Assembly (NCBI GenBank): GCA_016712745.1
Contig: JADJQN010000003.1
Location: 1,488,001 to 1,552,000 of the forward strand
From: Sandaracinaceae bacterium
GTDB taxonomy: Bacteria; Myxococcota_A; Polyangia; Polyangiales; JADJQN01
DNA: 64,000 nt
Reading direction: 5' to 3'
The translations under genes and the position numbers were made by a program. This document shows, piece by piece, positions 39,055 through 48,547 of the stretch. How positions within the stretch are numbered: position 1 is the first letter of the stretch; each line of letters begins with the position of its first letter. The notes beneath the pieces are model-generated. The model searched no databases and was not told the origin of the DNA. It saw only the letters and a list, made by a program, of their open reading frames with translations.

Positions 39055-39932
39055 TGACTGAAGATCCACCAGTAGCCATATTTGAGCGCAACCCAAATGT
39101 GGACTGAGACAGAGAGAATCATTGCGATCGCGACGATGCGATGCATTCCTCGCCACGACGTGAGTAGCGCGTTCGACCACAGCACACGGACTTCGCGCGC
39201 CGCGTGGTAGGCGACGTCAGATCCGAGCCGCCAGAATTCTCGCGCGAGCGTCTCGTCGTGGGGAACGCGATCTGACAGCTCGTGCAGCGCCTCTCGCACA
39301 AAGCGCCTTCGTTTGCGCTCGTCGGCAACCCAGGAAGGGATGCGAGCGATGCAGTTCAACAGCGTGGGATGTGGCGGCAGGGGCGTCGGCGGCAGGCGCC
39401 GTAGGCCTTCCTGAACGAGCTTCATTGTCCCCGGCACGAGCGAGTCGATCGCTTCGAGCGTCGCGCGTGTCCGCTCGCCTTCAGGTCGCGCAGAAAAGTG
39501 AACCATGTAGCGGCCAAAGAGCCCGGTCACCACAGTGAGCAGAAGCGTGACCGATGTAACCATCGCGATGGGCGTGCGCACCTGAAACGCGGAGTGAAAG
39601 GTGATCAACATCGCGCCGGCAAGACCCGTAAAGACGTGCATGGAAAGCCACGCCTGCACCGAGCCTACGCGCCACGTCGGAAACTTCTTTCGGACGAGAT
39701 AGAGCAGGTTGGTTAAAATCAGAACGGTGCCGACGACTCCGTAGCCATGACCAATGGTCGCGCTGGGGCTAAGAACACGGAAGTCGTCGTGATCAACACG
39801 TGCGTCGAGGCTCAGCCGATAGAATGCAATCCCTCGCCACACAAGAGCGGCCGCAAGGGCGGCTAGGCCGAATGCGGTCCAAGTACTTGCGCGCGAAGGA
39901 CGTACGCGCCGGGCGAAGGCAAGGGGTTCCAT
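39051..39932 (-). CDS. b-type cytochrome-like membrane protein
   Basis: The 293 residues have five membrane helices (about 20-37, 64-81, 94-116, 121-145 and 266-289). Helix 3 holds MHVFTGLAGAMLITFH, and the last helix holds MHRIVAIAMILSVSVHIW, so paired His are placed to bind haem b on opposite sides. A basic helical cytoplasmic loop (about 150-255) separates helices 4 and 5. It is the first gene of the cytochrome operon and could pass electrons from the quinone pool or a cytoplasmic donor to the multihaem proteins. The exact family is not certain. Confidence 0.75.
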   Translation of the reverse strand: MEPLAFARRVRPSRASTWTAFGLAALAAALVWRGIAFYRLSLDARVDHDDFRVLSPSATIGHGYGVVGTVLILTNLLYLVRKKFPTWRVGSVQAWLSMHVFTGLAGAMLITFHSAFQVRTPIAMVTSVTLLLTVVTGLFGRYMVHFSARPEGERTRATLEAIDSLVPGTMKLVQEGLRRLPPTPLPPHPTLLNCIARIPSWVADERKRRRFVREALHELSDRVPHDETLAREFWRLGSDVAYHAAREVRVLWSNALLTSWRGMHRIVAIAMILSVSVHIWVALKYGYWWIFSQ

Positions 39933-39987
39933 GGGAAGCTAATTAGTGCGCAAAACGCTAACACGGAATACTTTGCCGTAGAGCAAT

Positions 39988-41298
39988 ATGAGCGTAGCGA
40001 TATTGGTTTTCGTTATTGCCGTCGTCGCCGTCGGCATCAATTTTTTTCTCGCGCGAAAAGCGCATCAATCGAGCGCTTCCGCGCTCGAAACCGCCCAGGA
40101 CATTTTGGCGATGGGTGACGTAACGCCACCTACGTTGCATCCCAAAATCGATTTGGACCGCTGCATCGGTTCAGGTGCCTGTGTCGCGGCGTGCCCGGAG
40201 ACAGAAGTGATCGGGCTGGTGAGCGGCAAAGCCAAGCTCATCAATCCGCTCGCATGCATTGGTCATGGAGCGTGCCTCGAAGCCTGTCCTGTTGAAGCGA
40301 TTACCCTCGTCTATGGCACTGAATCACGCGGCGTAGAGCTGCCGGAAATCGGACCGACTTTCGAAACGAATCAGCCGGGTATCTACATCGCGGGAGAGCT
40401 CGGAGGTATGGGCCTCATTCGCAACGCCGTTACGCAGGGCCGCCAAGCCGCCGCGAACATCGTCGCGAGTGGTCGTCGCGGCAATGCGAGTGCATTCGAT
40501 GCGATCGTCGTCGGCGCGGGGCCCGCAGGCATCAGCGCGACGCTCGAGCTCATGCGTTCAGGCATGAACGTCGAGCTCTTAGAGCGGGAGGTTTACGGTG
40601 GAACCATTGCGCACTACCCGCGCGCCAAAGTCATCATGACGGGCACCGTAGTTATTCCGGTATACGGCACGCTCAAAAAGAAGACCATGGTGCGCGAAGA
40701 CCTGCTGGATCTTTGGAATGACATTCGATCACAAACCAAGCTGCCAGTGAAAGAGGGCGAGCTTGTCGAAAGCATCACGCGCGGGCCAGATGGATTTTGG
40801 CATGTCCGTTCGACCTCAGGTTTGCGTGCAGCAGCCAATGTCGTGCTCGCGCTTGGGCGCCGTGGTGCACCCAAAAAACTCGAGGTGCCCGGCGAGGACC
40901 TCGGACACGTTTACTATCGACTGCTTGAGCCGTCGGAGTTTCGGGGCAAGCACGTTGTGGTCGTCGGCGGCGGTAACAGCGCAGTTGAAAGCGCGCTGCT
41001 CTTGGCGTCCGACGGCGGATGCGCGTCTGTATCGCTCAGTTATCGTCGGGCAGAGCTCGCGCGCGTTCGCAAAGAGAACAAGGTGCAGATCGAACGAGCT
41101 ATTGCCGAGCGTCGCGTGACTGCGCTCCTGCCCAGTGAAGTGAAGTCCATTGAAGCGAAACGAGTGGTGCTTTCGTTGGATGGCAAACTGGGCGCCATCG
41201 CAGCCGACGCTGTGATCGTGCAGATTGGCGGCACATCGCCCACGGACTTGCTCGCAACCTTTGGTGTTCGAACGGTCACCAAATACGGCGAATACTAG
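39988..41298 (+). CDS. Membrane-anchored FeS-flavoprotein oxidoreductase
   Basis: This 436-residue protein is encoded divergently from the cytochrome operon, 55 bases away. It has a membrane helix (about 3-22), a double ferredoxin-type domain (about 50-105), then a thioredoxin-reductase-like FAD/NAD(P) part: VVGAGPAGISATLELMRSG for FAD and VVVVGGGNSAVESALLL for NAD(P)H. Both FeS motifs lack the normal second Cys (CIGSGACVAACP has Ser, CIGHGACLEACP has His), so the clusters may be 3Fe-4S or unusually ligated. No CxxC redox pair of thioredoxin reductase is seen. It could feed electrons from NAD(P)H to the b-type cytochrome. Confidence 0.85.
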   Translation: MSVAILVFVIAVVAVGINFFLARKAHQSSASALETAQDILAMGDVTPPTLHPKIDLDRCIGSGACVAACPETEVIGLVSGKAKLINPLACIGHGACLEACPVEAITLVYGTESRGVELPEIGPTFETNQPGIYIAGELGGMGLIRNAVTQGRQAAANIVASGRRGNASAFDAIVVGAGPAGISATLELMRSGMNVELLEREVYGGTIAHYPRAKVIMTGTVVIPVYGTLKKKTMVREDLLDLWNDIRSQTKLPVKEGELVESITRGPDGFWHVRSTSGLRAAANVVLALGRRGAPKKLEVPGEDLGHVYYRLLEPSEFRGKHVVVVGGGNSAVESALLLASDGGCASVSLSYRRAELARVRKENKVQIERAIAERRVTALLPSEVKSIEAKRVVLSLDGKLGAIAADAVIVQIGGTSPTDLLATFGVRTVTKYGEY

Positions 41299-41310
41299 AA
41301 CACTAGAACG

Positions 41311-42213
41311 CTAATTCTCGCCTGATGGATGGCAGGTTAGGCAGAAATGTTGGTTGGCAGCGTCGTACACGTAGCCAGCTGCGCCCTCGTGCTGGGCGTC
41401 TACGACTGCGCGCTGATGCGTATGACAGGCAGTGCATGTTGTATTCATGCCGCCCGTACTGGGGCCCAGCGCGACGTTGTGACAATCCATGCACGCGACG
41501 GTGACGTGTCCGCCCGTCGAAATGGGGAAGACGTCGTCCGGATGCGTTCCGCCAATCGCGGGCGTCCATCCGCTTGGCGTATGACAATTTTGGCAGGTGG
41601 TCGGAAACATATTGTGCCCCGGATAGGTGCTCGAATCGTAGTCTGTCTGATGGCAGCCGACGCATTGAGTGGCCGTGCCTGCGTAAACGGGCGGTACGTC
41701 GCCGTGGCAAGAGGTGCACTCGGCGGTCAAATGCACGCCGACCAGAGGCCACGCGTGTACAAACGTCGACGGGCTAAAGCTCACTGTGGTGTGACACGAG
41801 GCACAATCCATGGACAAACCGTCTTTATGAATCGGCGATTCGACGGCGTTGTAATCCTCGAGATGGCAGCCGACGCATTCGCGCGGCGTGCCCGCATAAA
41901 CAGGAGGCGAGCCTACGTGACAAGCGTTGCATGCAGCACCTGCGTGCGCGTTGGTGAGGGGCCACTCATGCACGAACGTCGAAGGACGGAAGGAAACGGT
42001 GCTGTGACACGTCGCGCACTCGAGCGGAAAGGTGCCCACGTGAACTGGGTCAGTCGCGTTGTCGTAGTCGGCGCGATGGCAGCTTACGCAGTCGCTCTGC
42101 CGGACTTCATGGCGCGCGTGCGGATCGCTAAAACAGCCCCCGAACAGGGCAATGCCAATGCTTGCCACGATCCAGGCAAGATTGAGCGCTAATAGCGGGA
42201 TTCGTTGTCGCAT
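41311..42213 (-). CDS. Eleven-haem c-type cytochrome lipoprotein
   Basis: The 300-residue protein has a lipoprotein signal ending FGGC (Cys about 27) and eleven CxxCH motifs. Two nearly repeated blocks, VSFRPSTFVHEWPL and VSFSPSTFVHAWPL, show internal duplication. With a lipid anchor it may sit on the outer membrane, possibly at the surface, and could be the terminal or receiving member of the haem chain. It is oriented like the cytochrome operon but lies beyond the divergent flavoprotein gene. The DUF2271 gene is upstream, 40 bases away, on the same strand. Confidence 0.9.
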   Translation of the reverse strand: MRQRIPLLALNLAWIVASIGIALFGGCFSDPHARHEVRQSDCVSCHRADYDNATDPVHVGTFPLECATCHSTVSFRPSTFVHEWPLTNAHAGAACNACHVGSPPVYAGTPRECVGCHLEDYNAVESPIHKDGLSMDCASCHTTVSFSPSTFVHAWPLVGVHLTAECTSCHGDVPPVYAGTATQCVGCHQTDYDSSTYPGHNMFPTTCQNCHTPSGWTPAIGGTHPDDVFPISTGGHVTVACMDCHNVALGPSTGGMNTTCTACHTHQRAVVDAQHEGAAGYVYDAANQHFCLTCHPSGEN

Positions 42214-42253
42214 TCGCGGTGTTTAGCCTGCGGCAGTCAGCCGGTGCTTGCAA

Positions 42254-43150
42254 CTAGCGCTGGCGCCGTCGCCGCAGCGTGAGCACCGCTAGACCGAGCA
42301 GCATCAGCGTTGCGGTCGCTGGCGTCGCGCTGCTGCCGCCCATTACTACGCTGCACGTCCCAGTCAACGGTGCGACGCCCGTGCCTCGCACGCCCCCGTC
42401 GATCACGCTGCCGCCGCCATCGGTGGGCGCAGTTCCCAAATCAACTGGATCTGAGCCCGCGTCTATCGCGCTGGTGCCCATGTCGTCGATCGGCGTACTT
42501 CCCATGTCGACCGGCGTAGTTCCCATATCAACGGGCGCGGGGCCCATGTCGACCGGCGCAGGTCCCATGTCAACGGCAGCAGGACCCATGTCAACACCTG
42601 GCGGGCCCAAGTCCACGCCCGCGTCAACGACCGCAGTGCGTCCCGTGTAGTTGATGATCACGTTGTTGAAACCGCCGCCACTCGTCGTCTGCATGGATGC
42701 GACGCCGTTCTTCTCAAACGTGAACGTGCCCTGGTGATTATCGGACTCTGAAGACGCATTGCTATCGCAGCTCTCGATGCGAATCGTATAAGTGCCGTCG
42801 GGCACCATCGACAAATCCCACGTGGTGCCCACAGTTACGTTCGAGCTCGCGGTAAGCGACCCATAACCCGATTGCGTCGCGCCAGAGACTGCGTCCACAT
42901 CGCTCGTGCCAGCAGCGGCGCGCCAGGCGATGAGGCGTGCACGGCGCGAGCCGGCCCAGCGTCCAATCGTTTGCACGAACGTGCCGCCCGACATCAGCCA
43001 AACAACGTCGATGTTCTCGGGACTGTAACTACCTCCGGCACTCGTCGGAGTGAATGTCACGGTGAGCGCCTCTTGGGCCTTCGCGCTGCCCTCGGCCGTA
43101 GCGAGAACGAACGCCGTGCCTACGATCAACGCTGTAATAATCCGTCGCAT
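42254..43150 (-). CDS. DUF2271-like secreted protein with MYXO-CTERM tail
   Basis: From the ATG at 43150, with GAGGTG before it, the protein has 298 residues. A signal peptide precedes a DUF2271-type domain (about 28-170), including a W-x(n)-DAVSGATQ segment and PDGTYTIRIESCDSN. A tandem linker of VDMGPAP-type units spans about 180-235. The tail is of the MYXO-CTERM kind: Cys (GTCS), a hydrophobic stretch and RRRRQR, which is cut and lipidated in Myxococcota to place proteins on the cell surface. It precedes the 11-haem lipoprotein gene by 40 bases. DUF2271 function is not established. Confidence 0.8.
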   Translation of the reverse strand: MRRIITALIVGTAFVLATAEGSAKAQEALTVTFTPTSAGGSYSPENIDVVWLMSGGTFVQTIGRWAGSRRARLIAWRAAAGTSDVDAVSGATQSGYGSLTASSNVTVGTTWDLSMVPDGTYTIRIESCDSNASSESDNHQGTFTFEKNGVASMQTTSGGGFNNVIINYTGRTAVVDAGVDLGPPGVDMGPAAVDMGPAPVDMGPAPVDMGTTPVDMGSTPIDDMGTSAIDAGSDPVDLGTAPTDGGGSVIDGGVRGTGVAPLTGTCSVVMGGSSATPATATLMLLGLAVLTLRRRRQR

Positions 43151-43393
43151 TTGCACCTCGAGTTGGAAGCTGAAGCATTCCAGGTATTGCGGGTGCAGGG
43201 TAACTCCTGAGCGCATTTCGGTGTGGCATCATACCACATGGTCAAATTATCTAGCGATCTCATGAGCATGGACGGACGCACGTCCTGCCGCCGATCCGTC
43301 TAGGTCAGTCGCGCGCTCGCCGTGACGTCTCGTTGATCGGAGGGCTTGCACCTTGGTAGGGTGCTGCCCTCTACGAGCAACGAACGAGGCGAC

Positions 43394-43917
<524 letters not shown>

Positions 43918-43921
<4 letters not shown>

Positions 43922-44838
43922 CGCGACCTTCGGTTCTAACGTCGCGCGTGTTTCTGGCGAGCGTTGCGGTGTGGGGACTCGTGGCCTGTTCACGAGCGCC
44001 CGCGCCCGCGCCGAGTGCTCCATCGCAGACGCCTAGCGCACCGAGTACTCGCGTGCCCGCTGCCGTAGCGAGGCACGCGCGCCGAGTGGTGTCGCTTGCG
44101 CCGAGCATGACAGAAGCTCTGTTCGCCATTGGCGCCGGTAGCAGTGTTGTCGGCGTGAGTCGTTATTGCGATTACCCCGAGGCAGCGACCCATTTGCCGC
44201 GCGTCGGCGGCTTTCTCGATCCATCGCTTGAGGCGATCTTGGCGCTTTCGCCTGATTTGGTGGTCGGCGCGCGCAGTCCATCCAACCATGGTGTCGTCGA
44301 AACCATCGAAGCACATCACATCGCGGTCTATTTTCCGCACGACGAGTCGTTGCAGGGCGTGCGCGATATGCTGCGCGAGCTTGGAGAGCGAACCGATCAC
44401 GCAGCGCAAGCGAATGCGCTTGTTGCTTCGATGAACAATCACTTGCTTGCCATCGATAGTGCTCTCGCTGCACGCACGAAACCGCGCGTGCTCCTCGTGT
44501 TCAACCAAAATCCAATGTCGGTTGCCGGGCCTGGGACATTCCCTGACGAGATGCTCCGTCACGCGGGCGGCATCAATGCGGTCAGCGACGGTAACGGCTA
44601 CCCAACCCTCAGCATCGAGCGCGTCATGGCACTTGCGCCGGACGTCATCGTCGAAGCCTGGATGGGCGCCGGTGAACGCACGGCATCGGACTGGGGCCGC
44701 TATACAACGATTCCCGCGGTCGCACACGGCCGTGTGATCGCCGTCGAAGACGAGCGGCTCTTGCGACCGGGTCCACGCCTCGTTGAAGGCGTTGGCGTGC
44801 TCGCGCGTCTGCTTCATCCTGATGCGACGATTCCCTGA
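43918..44838 (+). CDS. BtuF-like metal/cobalamin-binding receptor lipoprotein
   Basis: This is a 306-residue protein starting at a TTG that overlaps the ssb stop, with lipobox GLVAC (Cys about 24), a Pro/Ala linker, then a two-lobed periplasmic binding fold. Features are RRVVSLAPSMTEALFAIGAGSSVVGVSRYCDYP, LDPSLEAILALSPDLVVG and LSIERVMALAPDVIVE, typical of class III helical-backbone receptors for cobalamin (BtuF) or iron chelates. No ABC permease or ATPase is adjacent, so the substrate is unconfirmed. The stop and the tlyA start overlap by one base. Confidence 0.85.
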
Positions 44839-45587
44839 TGGCAAAAAAGATTCGCGCTGATGTCCTGTTGGTTGAACGCGGCCTCGTTGCGAGTCGCGAG
44901 AAGGCGCGCGCTCTAATACTCGCGGGCAAAGTCTTTGTAGGCGAGCAACGCGTCGACAAGGCGGGAGATCAGCTCCTGGCCGAGACTGTGCTTACGGTGC
45001 GCGGAGAAGACCACGCGTATGTTTCTCGCGGCGGTGTAAAGCTCGAAGGAGCTCTGGATGCCTTCGCGTATGATCCGCACGGCAAAGTATTCGCCGATTT
45101 TGGCGCATCAACGGGCGGATTCACAGATTGCCTCTTGCAGCGCGGCGCGACGCGCGCATACGCGATCGATGTTGGCTACGGCCAATTGCACCAGAAACTG
45201 CGTGTCGATTCGCGCGTCGTCGTGATGGAGCGAACGAACGCTCGTCATCTGACAGCCACATCATTGCCACAGCTCGTAGATCTGGTCGTGATCGACGCGA
45301 GCTTCATTGGGCTTGCGAAGCTCTTACCCGCTGCGCGGGCCGTGCTGCGTGCACGTGGCGATGTGATCGCCATGGTGAAGCCGCAGTTCGAAGTGGGCCG
45401 CGACGCGATCGGAAAGAATGGCGTCGTACGTGACGAGGACGCGCGTCGCAAAGCGATTGACGACGTGTCGGCCTTTGCCAACGGTCTTGGCTTGCGCGAG
45501 AAGATGCGTGCCGATGCGGTGATTCGCGGCCCCGAAGGCAACCACGAAGCATTCCTTTGGTTGGTGCGCGACGAGAATGCGGTCTAG
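44838..45587 (+). CDS. tlyA: TlyA-family 2'-O-methyltransferase
   Basis: The 249-residue product has an N-terminal S4 RNA-binding domain (about 5-65, RADVLLVERGLVASREKARALILAG) and an FtsJ-like Rossmann methyltransferase (about 80-245) with VFADFGASTGGFTDCLLQRGA as the SAM-binding motif and VVIDASFIGL. In mycobacteria TlyA methylates C1409 of 16S rRNA and C1920 of 23S rRNA; shorter proteins of this family often modify only the latter. Length matches the family. The gene is coupled to the BtuF-like gene with a one-base overlap. Confidence 0.93.
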   Translation: MAKKIRADVLLVERGLVASREKARALILAGKVFVGEQRVDKAGDQLLAETVLTVRGEDHAYVSRGGVKLEGALDAFAYDPHGKVFADFGASTGGFTDCLLQRGATRAYAIDVGYGQLHQKLRVDSRVVVMERTNARHLTATSLPQLVDLVVIDASFIGLAKLLPAARAVLRARGDVIAMVKPQFEVGRDAIGKNGVVRDEDARRKAIDDVSAFANGLGLREKMRADAVIRGPEGNHEAFLWLVRDENAV

Positions 45588-46739
45588 CTACTTCGGCGTC
45601 GGCTTGGTCGGCGGCCGAGGCGGTAGAGGCGGAAGCGAGGTCGCTCCGGATGGTGGCGGCGCCGTGGGCGGACGCGGTCTTGGAGGCGGTGGAATGGGCC
45701 GCGGGGCGATGCTCGGCCCACCGGGCGATGGAATAGATCGCGGCGGCAAGCTCGGAATCGCGCCGGGCGGTTTCGGAATCGACCGCGGTGCCATGCTTGG
45801 CGTACTTGGCATCGCCGGGATGGAGCGTGGCGGCAGACTTGGAGTGGACGCGCGCGGCGCTGGCGCAGCAGGCGTCTTCTCGCCCGCGCCCGTGCGCACG
45901 CCGGGCGGCACCGCGATCGAACCGGACTGACGAGGTCGCGCGAAGGTTGCAGCGGTCGGACTCGCTTTTGCCGCCTCCGCCGGTGGAGCCGCGGGCTTCG
46001 CGGCGATCGGCGTAAGTGCTTTGAGTGCAATTGGGTGCGTGGCGGCCGGCTTGGGAGCGCTGGCGATGGGCGAAAGCTTGGGGGTTGCGGCAGCGCGGGG
46101 AATGCTGACCGGCTTTGGCGCAGCGGCAGGCGGCGGCGAAGGATCCGTGTCGGGCGCTGCGGACAGTGAGTACGATCTACTTGGTATGGATTGCGACGGG
46201 GGCTTGAGACTCGTCGCCGGTTTCGAATTGGCCGCCGGCTGAGATGGCAAGGAGGTCTTGCGATCGGGCGCGCGCATCGCCTCATCGAATATCGAAAGTG
46301 CGCCATCGATCTCAGCGTCGAGGTCGCCACCGCCTGCGAAACCCTCTGACGCCATCGCCTCGCCCTCTAGATCGAGCTCGATGGGCACTTCCATCGATGG
46401 AGCCGAGGGCCGGCCGCTCCGATTGCGCGCGGCGATGCGCTTTTCGCGCAAACGCATCACGTCGCGACGGTAAGTGCCCTCTTCGATCTGGCGCGCGACG
46501 CGCAGCCAGTAGGTGGTGAGCGTCGTGTAGCGCTGCAAGAGCTGCTGAAAGCGAAACCTAAGCGCCGTGTTGCGTGGATGCTCGCGACGCAATTGCGCGA
46601 TGCGCCTATCGACCTCTTTGCGCGGGATCATAGGCTCGAGGCGTTCGAGTCCCTGAAACCACTGTTCGTAGAGCGCTTTGAGGCGATCGAGGCGCGTCTC
46701 GATGTCCTTTACGCTGCTCTCGAACTCATTTGCGTCCAT
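45588..46739 (-). CDS. Myxobacterial conserved protein with Pro/Ala-rich tail (MXAN_5187-like)
   Basis: The 383-residue protein has a helical head (about 1-110): VKDIETRLDRLKALYEQWFQGLE, IPRKEVDRRIAQLRREHPRNT, then RFRFQQLLQRYTTLTTYW and RQIEEGTYRRDVMRLREK. This is the pattern of a conserved domain in myxobacteria that I associate with MXAN_5187-type proteins. The rest (about 120-383) is low-complexity Pro/Ala/Ser with repeated PPRSIP-type units. No enzymatic motif is visible; the head is probably a coiled coil. Its stop abuts the convergent tlyA stop. Confidence 0.7.
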   Translation of the reverse strand: MDANEFESSVKDIETRLDRLKALYEQWFQGLERLEPMIPRKEVDRRIAQLRREHPRNTALRFRFQQLLQRYTTLTTYWLRVARQIEEGTYRRDVMRLREKRIAARNRSGRPSAPSMEVPIELDLEGEAMASEGFAGGGDLDAEIDGALSIFDEAMRAPDRKTSLPSQPAANSKPATSLKPPSQSIPSRSYSLSAAPDTDPSPPPAAAPKPVSIPRAAATPKLSPIASAPKPAATHPIALKALTPIAAKPAAPPAEAAKASPTAATFARPRQSGSIAVPPGVRTGAGEKTPAAPAPRASTPSLPPRSIPAMPSTPSMAPRSIPKPPGAIPSLPPRSIPSPGGPSIAPRPIPPPPRPRPPTAPPPSGATSLPPLPPRPPTKPTPK

Positions 46740-46752
46740 GGCTCGCTACCTT

Positions 46753-47406
46753 TTACAGAGCATGGATCTGAAGATTGTCGAACAACAGATCGCTTTCCCA
46801 ATTGTTGATGCCGAAGTGGTCATGGCCACGGCCTTCAAGGGGTTGCGAATCGTTCATATGCGCAAGCTCCACACCATCCGCCCACGCCGTGATGAGAGCG
46901 CCGCGGCGCTCAATCTTGATGTGATATTTGCGCCCCATCTCGACTGGTCGCCTTGGGCCGACAGCGCGATCGGGCGCGTGCTCGTCCATGCGCGCAATGA
47001 CATTCAATGAATTGTTCCAGCCGCCAAAGATGACGACATAGCTGGTCGCTGTGTAGCTCACAGACTCGGCACGCGAATGACCGTCGCCGAAGACCTCCAC
47101 CTTGATGTCGCCCGCTTCAGAGCGGCTCGTCACGTCAAACTCGATGCGCACATCGCGAGGCAAGCGACGCGCGAGCCACAGCGGTTTGTTGCGCGCGCCC
47201 TGAACGTGCAGCTGCCCTTCGCGAATGTCGTAAGGACCACCGGTGTTACGCCAAGCCGAGCTCAGCTCGGGCCCATCAAAATTGTCGCGAAAGCCGCTCG
47301 CCGGCAGAGCAGGGTCACCTTGCTGCACACAGGCGGCGACGACGCCGAGGACAACAACGACAGGGATCACGAGTAAAAGAGCGCGGTGCACGCGGTAACG
47401 GTACAC
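46753..47406 (-). CDS. Predicted lipoprotein with concanavalin A-like domain
   Basis: From the GTG at 47406 the product has 217 residues with lipobox VAAC (Cys about 26). The rest looks like a beta-sandwich of the lectin/glucanase type (laminin-G or DUF1080-like): FRDNFDGPELSSAWRNTGGPYDIREGQLHV, then LPRDVRIEFDVTSR and ISAWADGVEL-like strands, and FGINNWESDLLFDNLQIHAL at the end. Such domains bind carbohydrate or act as part of surface proteins. The start is not certain, as a later GTG is possible. It stands alone between two convergent/tandem neighbours. Confidence 0.7.
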   Translation of the reverse strand: MYRYRVHRALLLVIPVVVVLGVVAACVQQGDPALPASGFRDNFDGPELSSAWRNTGGPYDIREGQLHVQGARNKPLWLARRLPRDVRIEFDVTSRSEAGDIKVEVFGDGHSRAESVSYTATSYVVIFGGWNNSLNVIARMDEHAPDRAVGPRRPVEMGRKYHIKIERRGALITAWADGVELAHMNDSQPLEGRGHDHFGINNWESDLLFDNLQIHAL

Positions 47407-47457
47407 GAAGCGCGGCCCGGGCGGGAGCGCCTTGCACAGGGACTAGCCGAGGGCGAG

Positions 47458-48399
47458 CTAACGCGTGGCGCGGGCGAACGCCTGCGGCGCTGCGGACAGT
47501 GCACTGTGCACCGCGCCTGCCAGGGCCTGACGCGCGAGGCGTCGTTCTTGCTGCAGGCGCGCGCCACTCAAAAGATCCACGCCGGTCGCTGCGCCATTCA
47601 GCGCCCCGCGCATATTGCGACTCGGATCGTCGAGCAACATGAGGCGAACTTCACAGCGGACTGCGAGCTCGCGGCTGATCACGTTGCGCTCGACACGCGC
47701 CAAGCTTCCGTCGAGACGAAAGCGGGCAATGCGCCTGCGACGTATTTCGCGCTCGGCATTGCTGTCGACCGCGTTCAGCGCGACGATGTTCGTTACGCGG
47801 CGCAGGTTCTGCTCGACTTCGCTGCGCAGTTGAACAGCGAGTGCATCGCCGTCGTAGCCGCTGCGATTCTGCATGTCGCCGAGTAACACGACGTAACGAA
47901 CCTGCGACCAGACGATGGTGGGCGTTGCCGCGGGCATCATCGTCAAGGGATCGGGCACGATGCGCGCAGAGACGACCTGGGGCGGACCCATTTGCATCTG
48001 ACCGGGCGTCGCCGTCGTGATGGCGCGAATCGAACGCTCAACTTGCATGCGCACGGCTGCCGACGCGTCGCGGTTGGCGGCGCGCAAAGCGCTCAGTGCA
48101 CTGGGAAAACCCAAGCGCCCGAGGGAAGTTGCCGCGGCCGCTCGCACAGCCGGATTCGGATCGCGCAGCGCACGCACTAGCGGCTGCACCATCGATTCAT
48201 CGTGAACCGCGCTGATCGCAAATGCTGCTTGCACACGCAAACGGAAATCGGAGTTGCTGTTGAGCAAGCGCACCATCGCTTGGCGATCCTGCGCGTGCGA
48301 CATACCAACACCGGTTGATGCGAGCGCGAAAATGCACAGAAGAAACGCGGAGTAGAACCCTTGAGCGCGAGTCTTGTTCTTTCGCGTCTGGTTCGTCAC
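47458..48399 (-). CDS. Secreted HEAT-repeat protein
   Basis: From the GTG at 48399, with GGGGTGG upstream, the product has 313 residues with a signal peptide (FLLCIFALASTGVGMSHAQ). Next come HEAT-like helical repeats (about 40-130, QAAFAISAVHDESMVQPLVRALRDPNPAVRAAAATSLGRLG), then a second domain with VRYVVLLGDMQNRSGYDGDALAVQLRSEVEQNLRRV. HEAT repeats bind other proteins. A longer start at 48435 is possible. It is on the same strand as, and upstream of, the lipoprotein at 46753. Function is unknown. Confidence 0.7.
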   Translation of the reverse strand: MTNQTRKNKTRAQGFYSAFLLCIFALASTGVGMSHAQDRQAMVRLLNSNSDFRLRVQAAFAISAVHDESMVQPLVRALRDPNPAVRAAAATSLGRLGFPSALSALRAANRDASAAVRMQVERSIRAITTATPGQMQMGPPQVVSARIVPDPLTMMPAATPTIVWSQVRYVVLLGDMQNRSGYDGDALAVQLRSEVEQNLRRVTNIVALNAVDSNAEREIRRRRIARFRLDGSLARVERNVISRELAVRCEVRLMLLDDPSRNMRGALNGAATGVDLLSGARLQQERRLARQALAGAVHSALSAAPQAFARATR

Positions 48400-48547
48400 G
48401 GCCACCCCGATTGCACGTTGAGTGTCATCTTTCACGGGACCTTGGCGCCCGGTCAATGGGCGGAGCTCATTCTTCTGCGACAAACACCCACATGAGCTGG
48501 GACATTTGTGCATTCACGACTATTTGCGTGGGTGCTGGCACGCCATT

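Noticed and set aside
42440..42620. Short tandem repeats as a possible CRISPR array
   Set aside because: They encode the VDMGPAP linker of one protein in frame, with no spacers.
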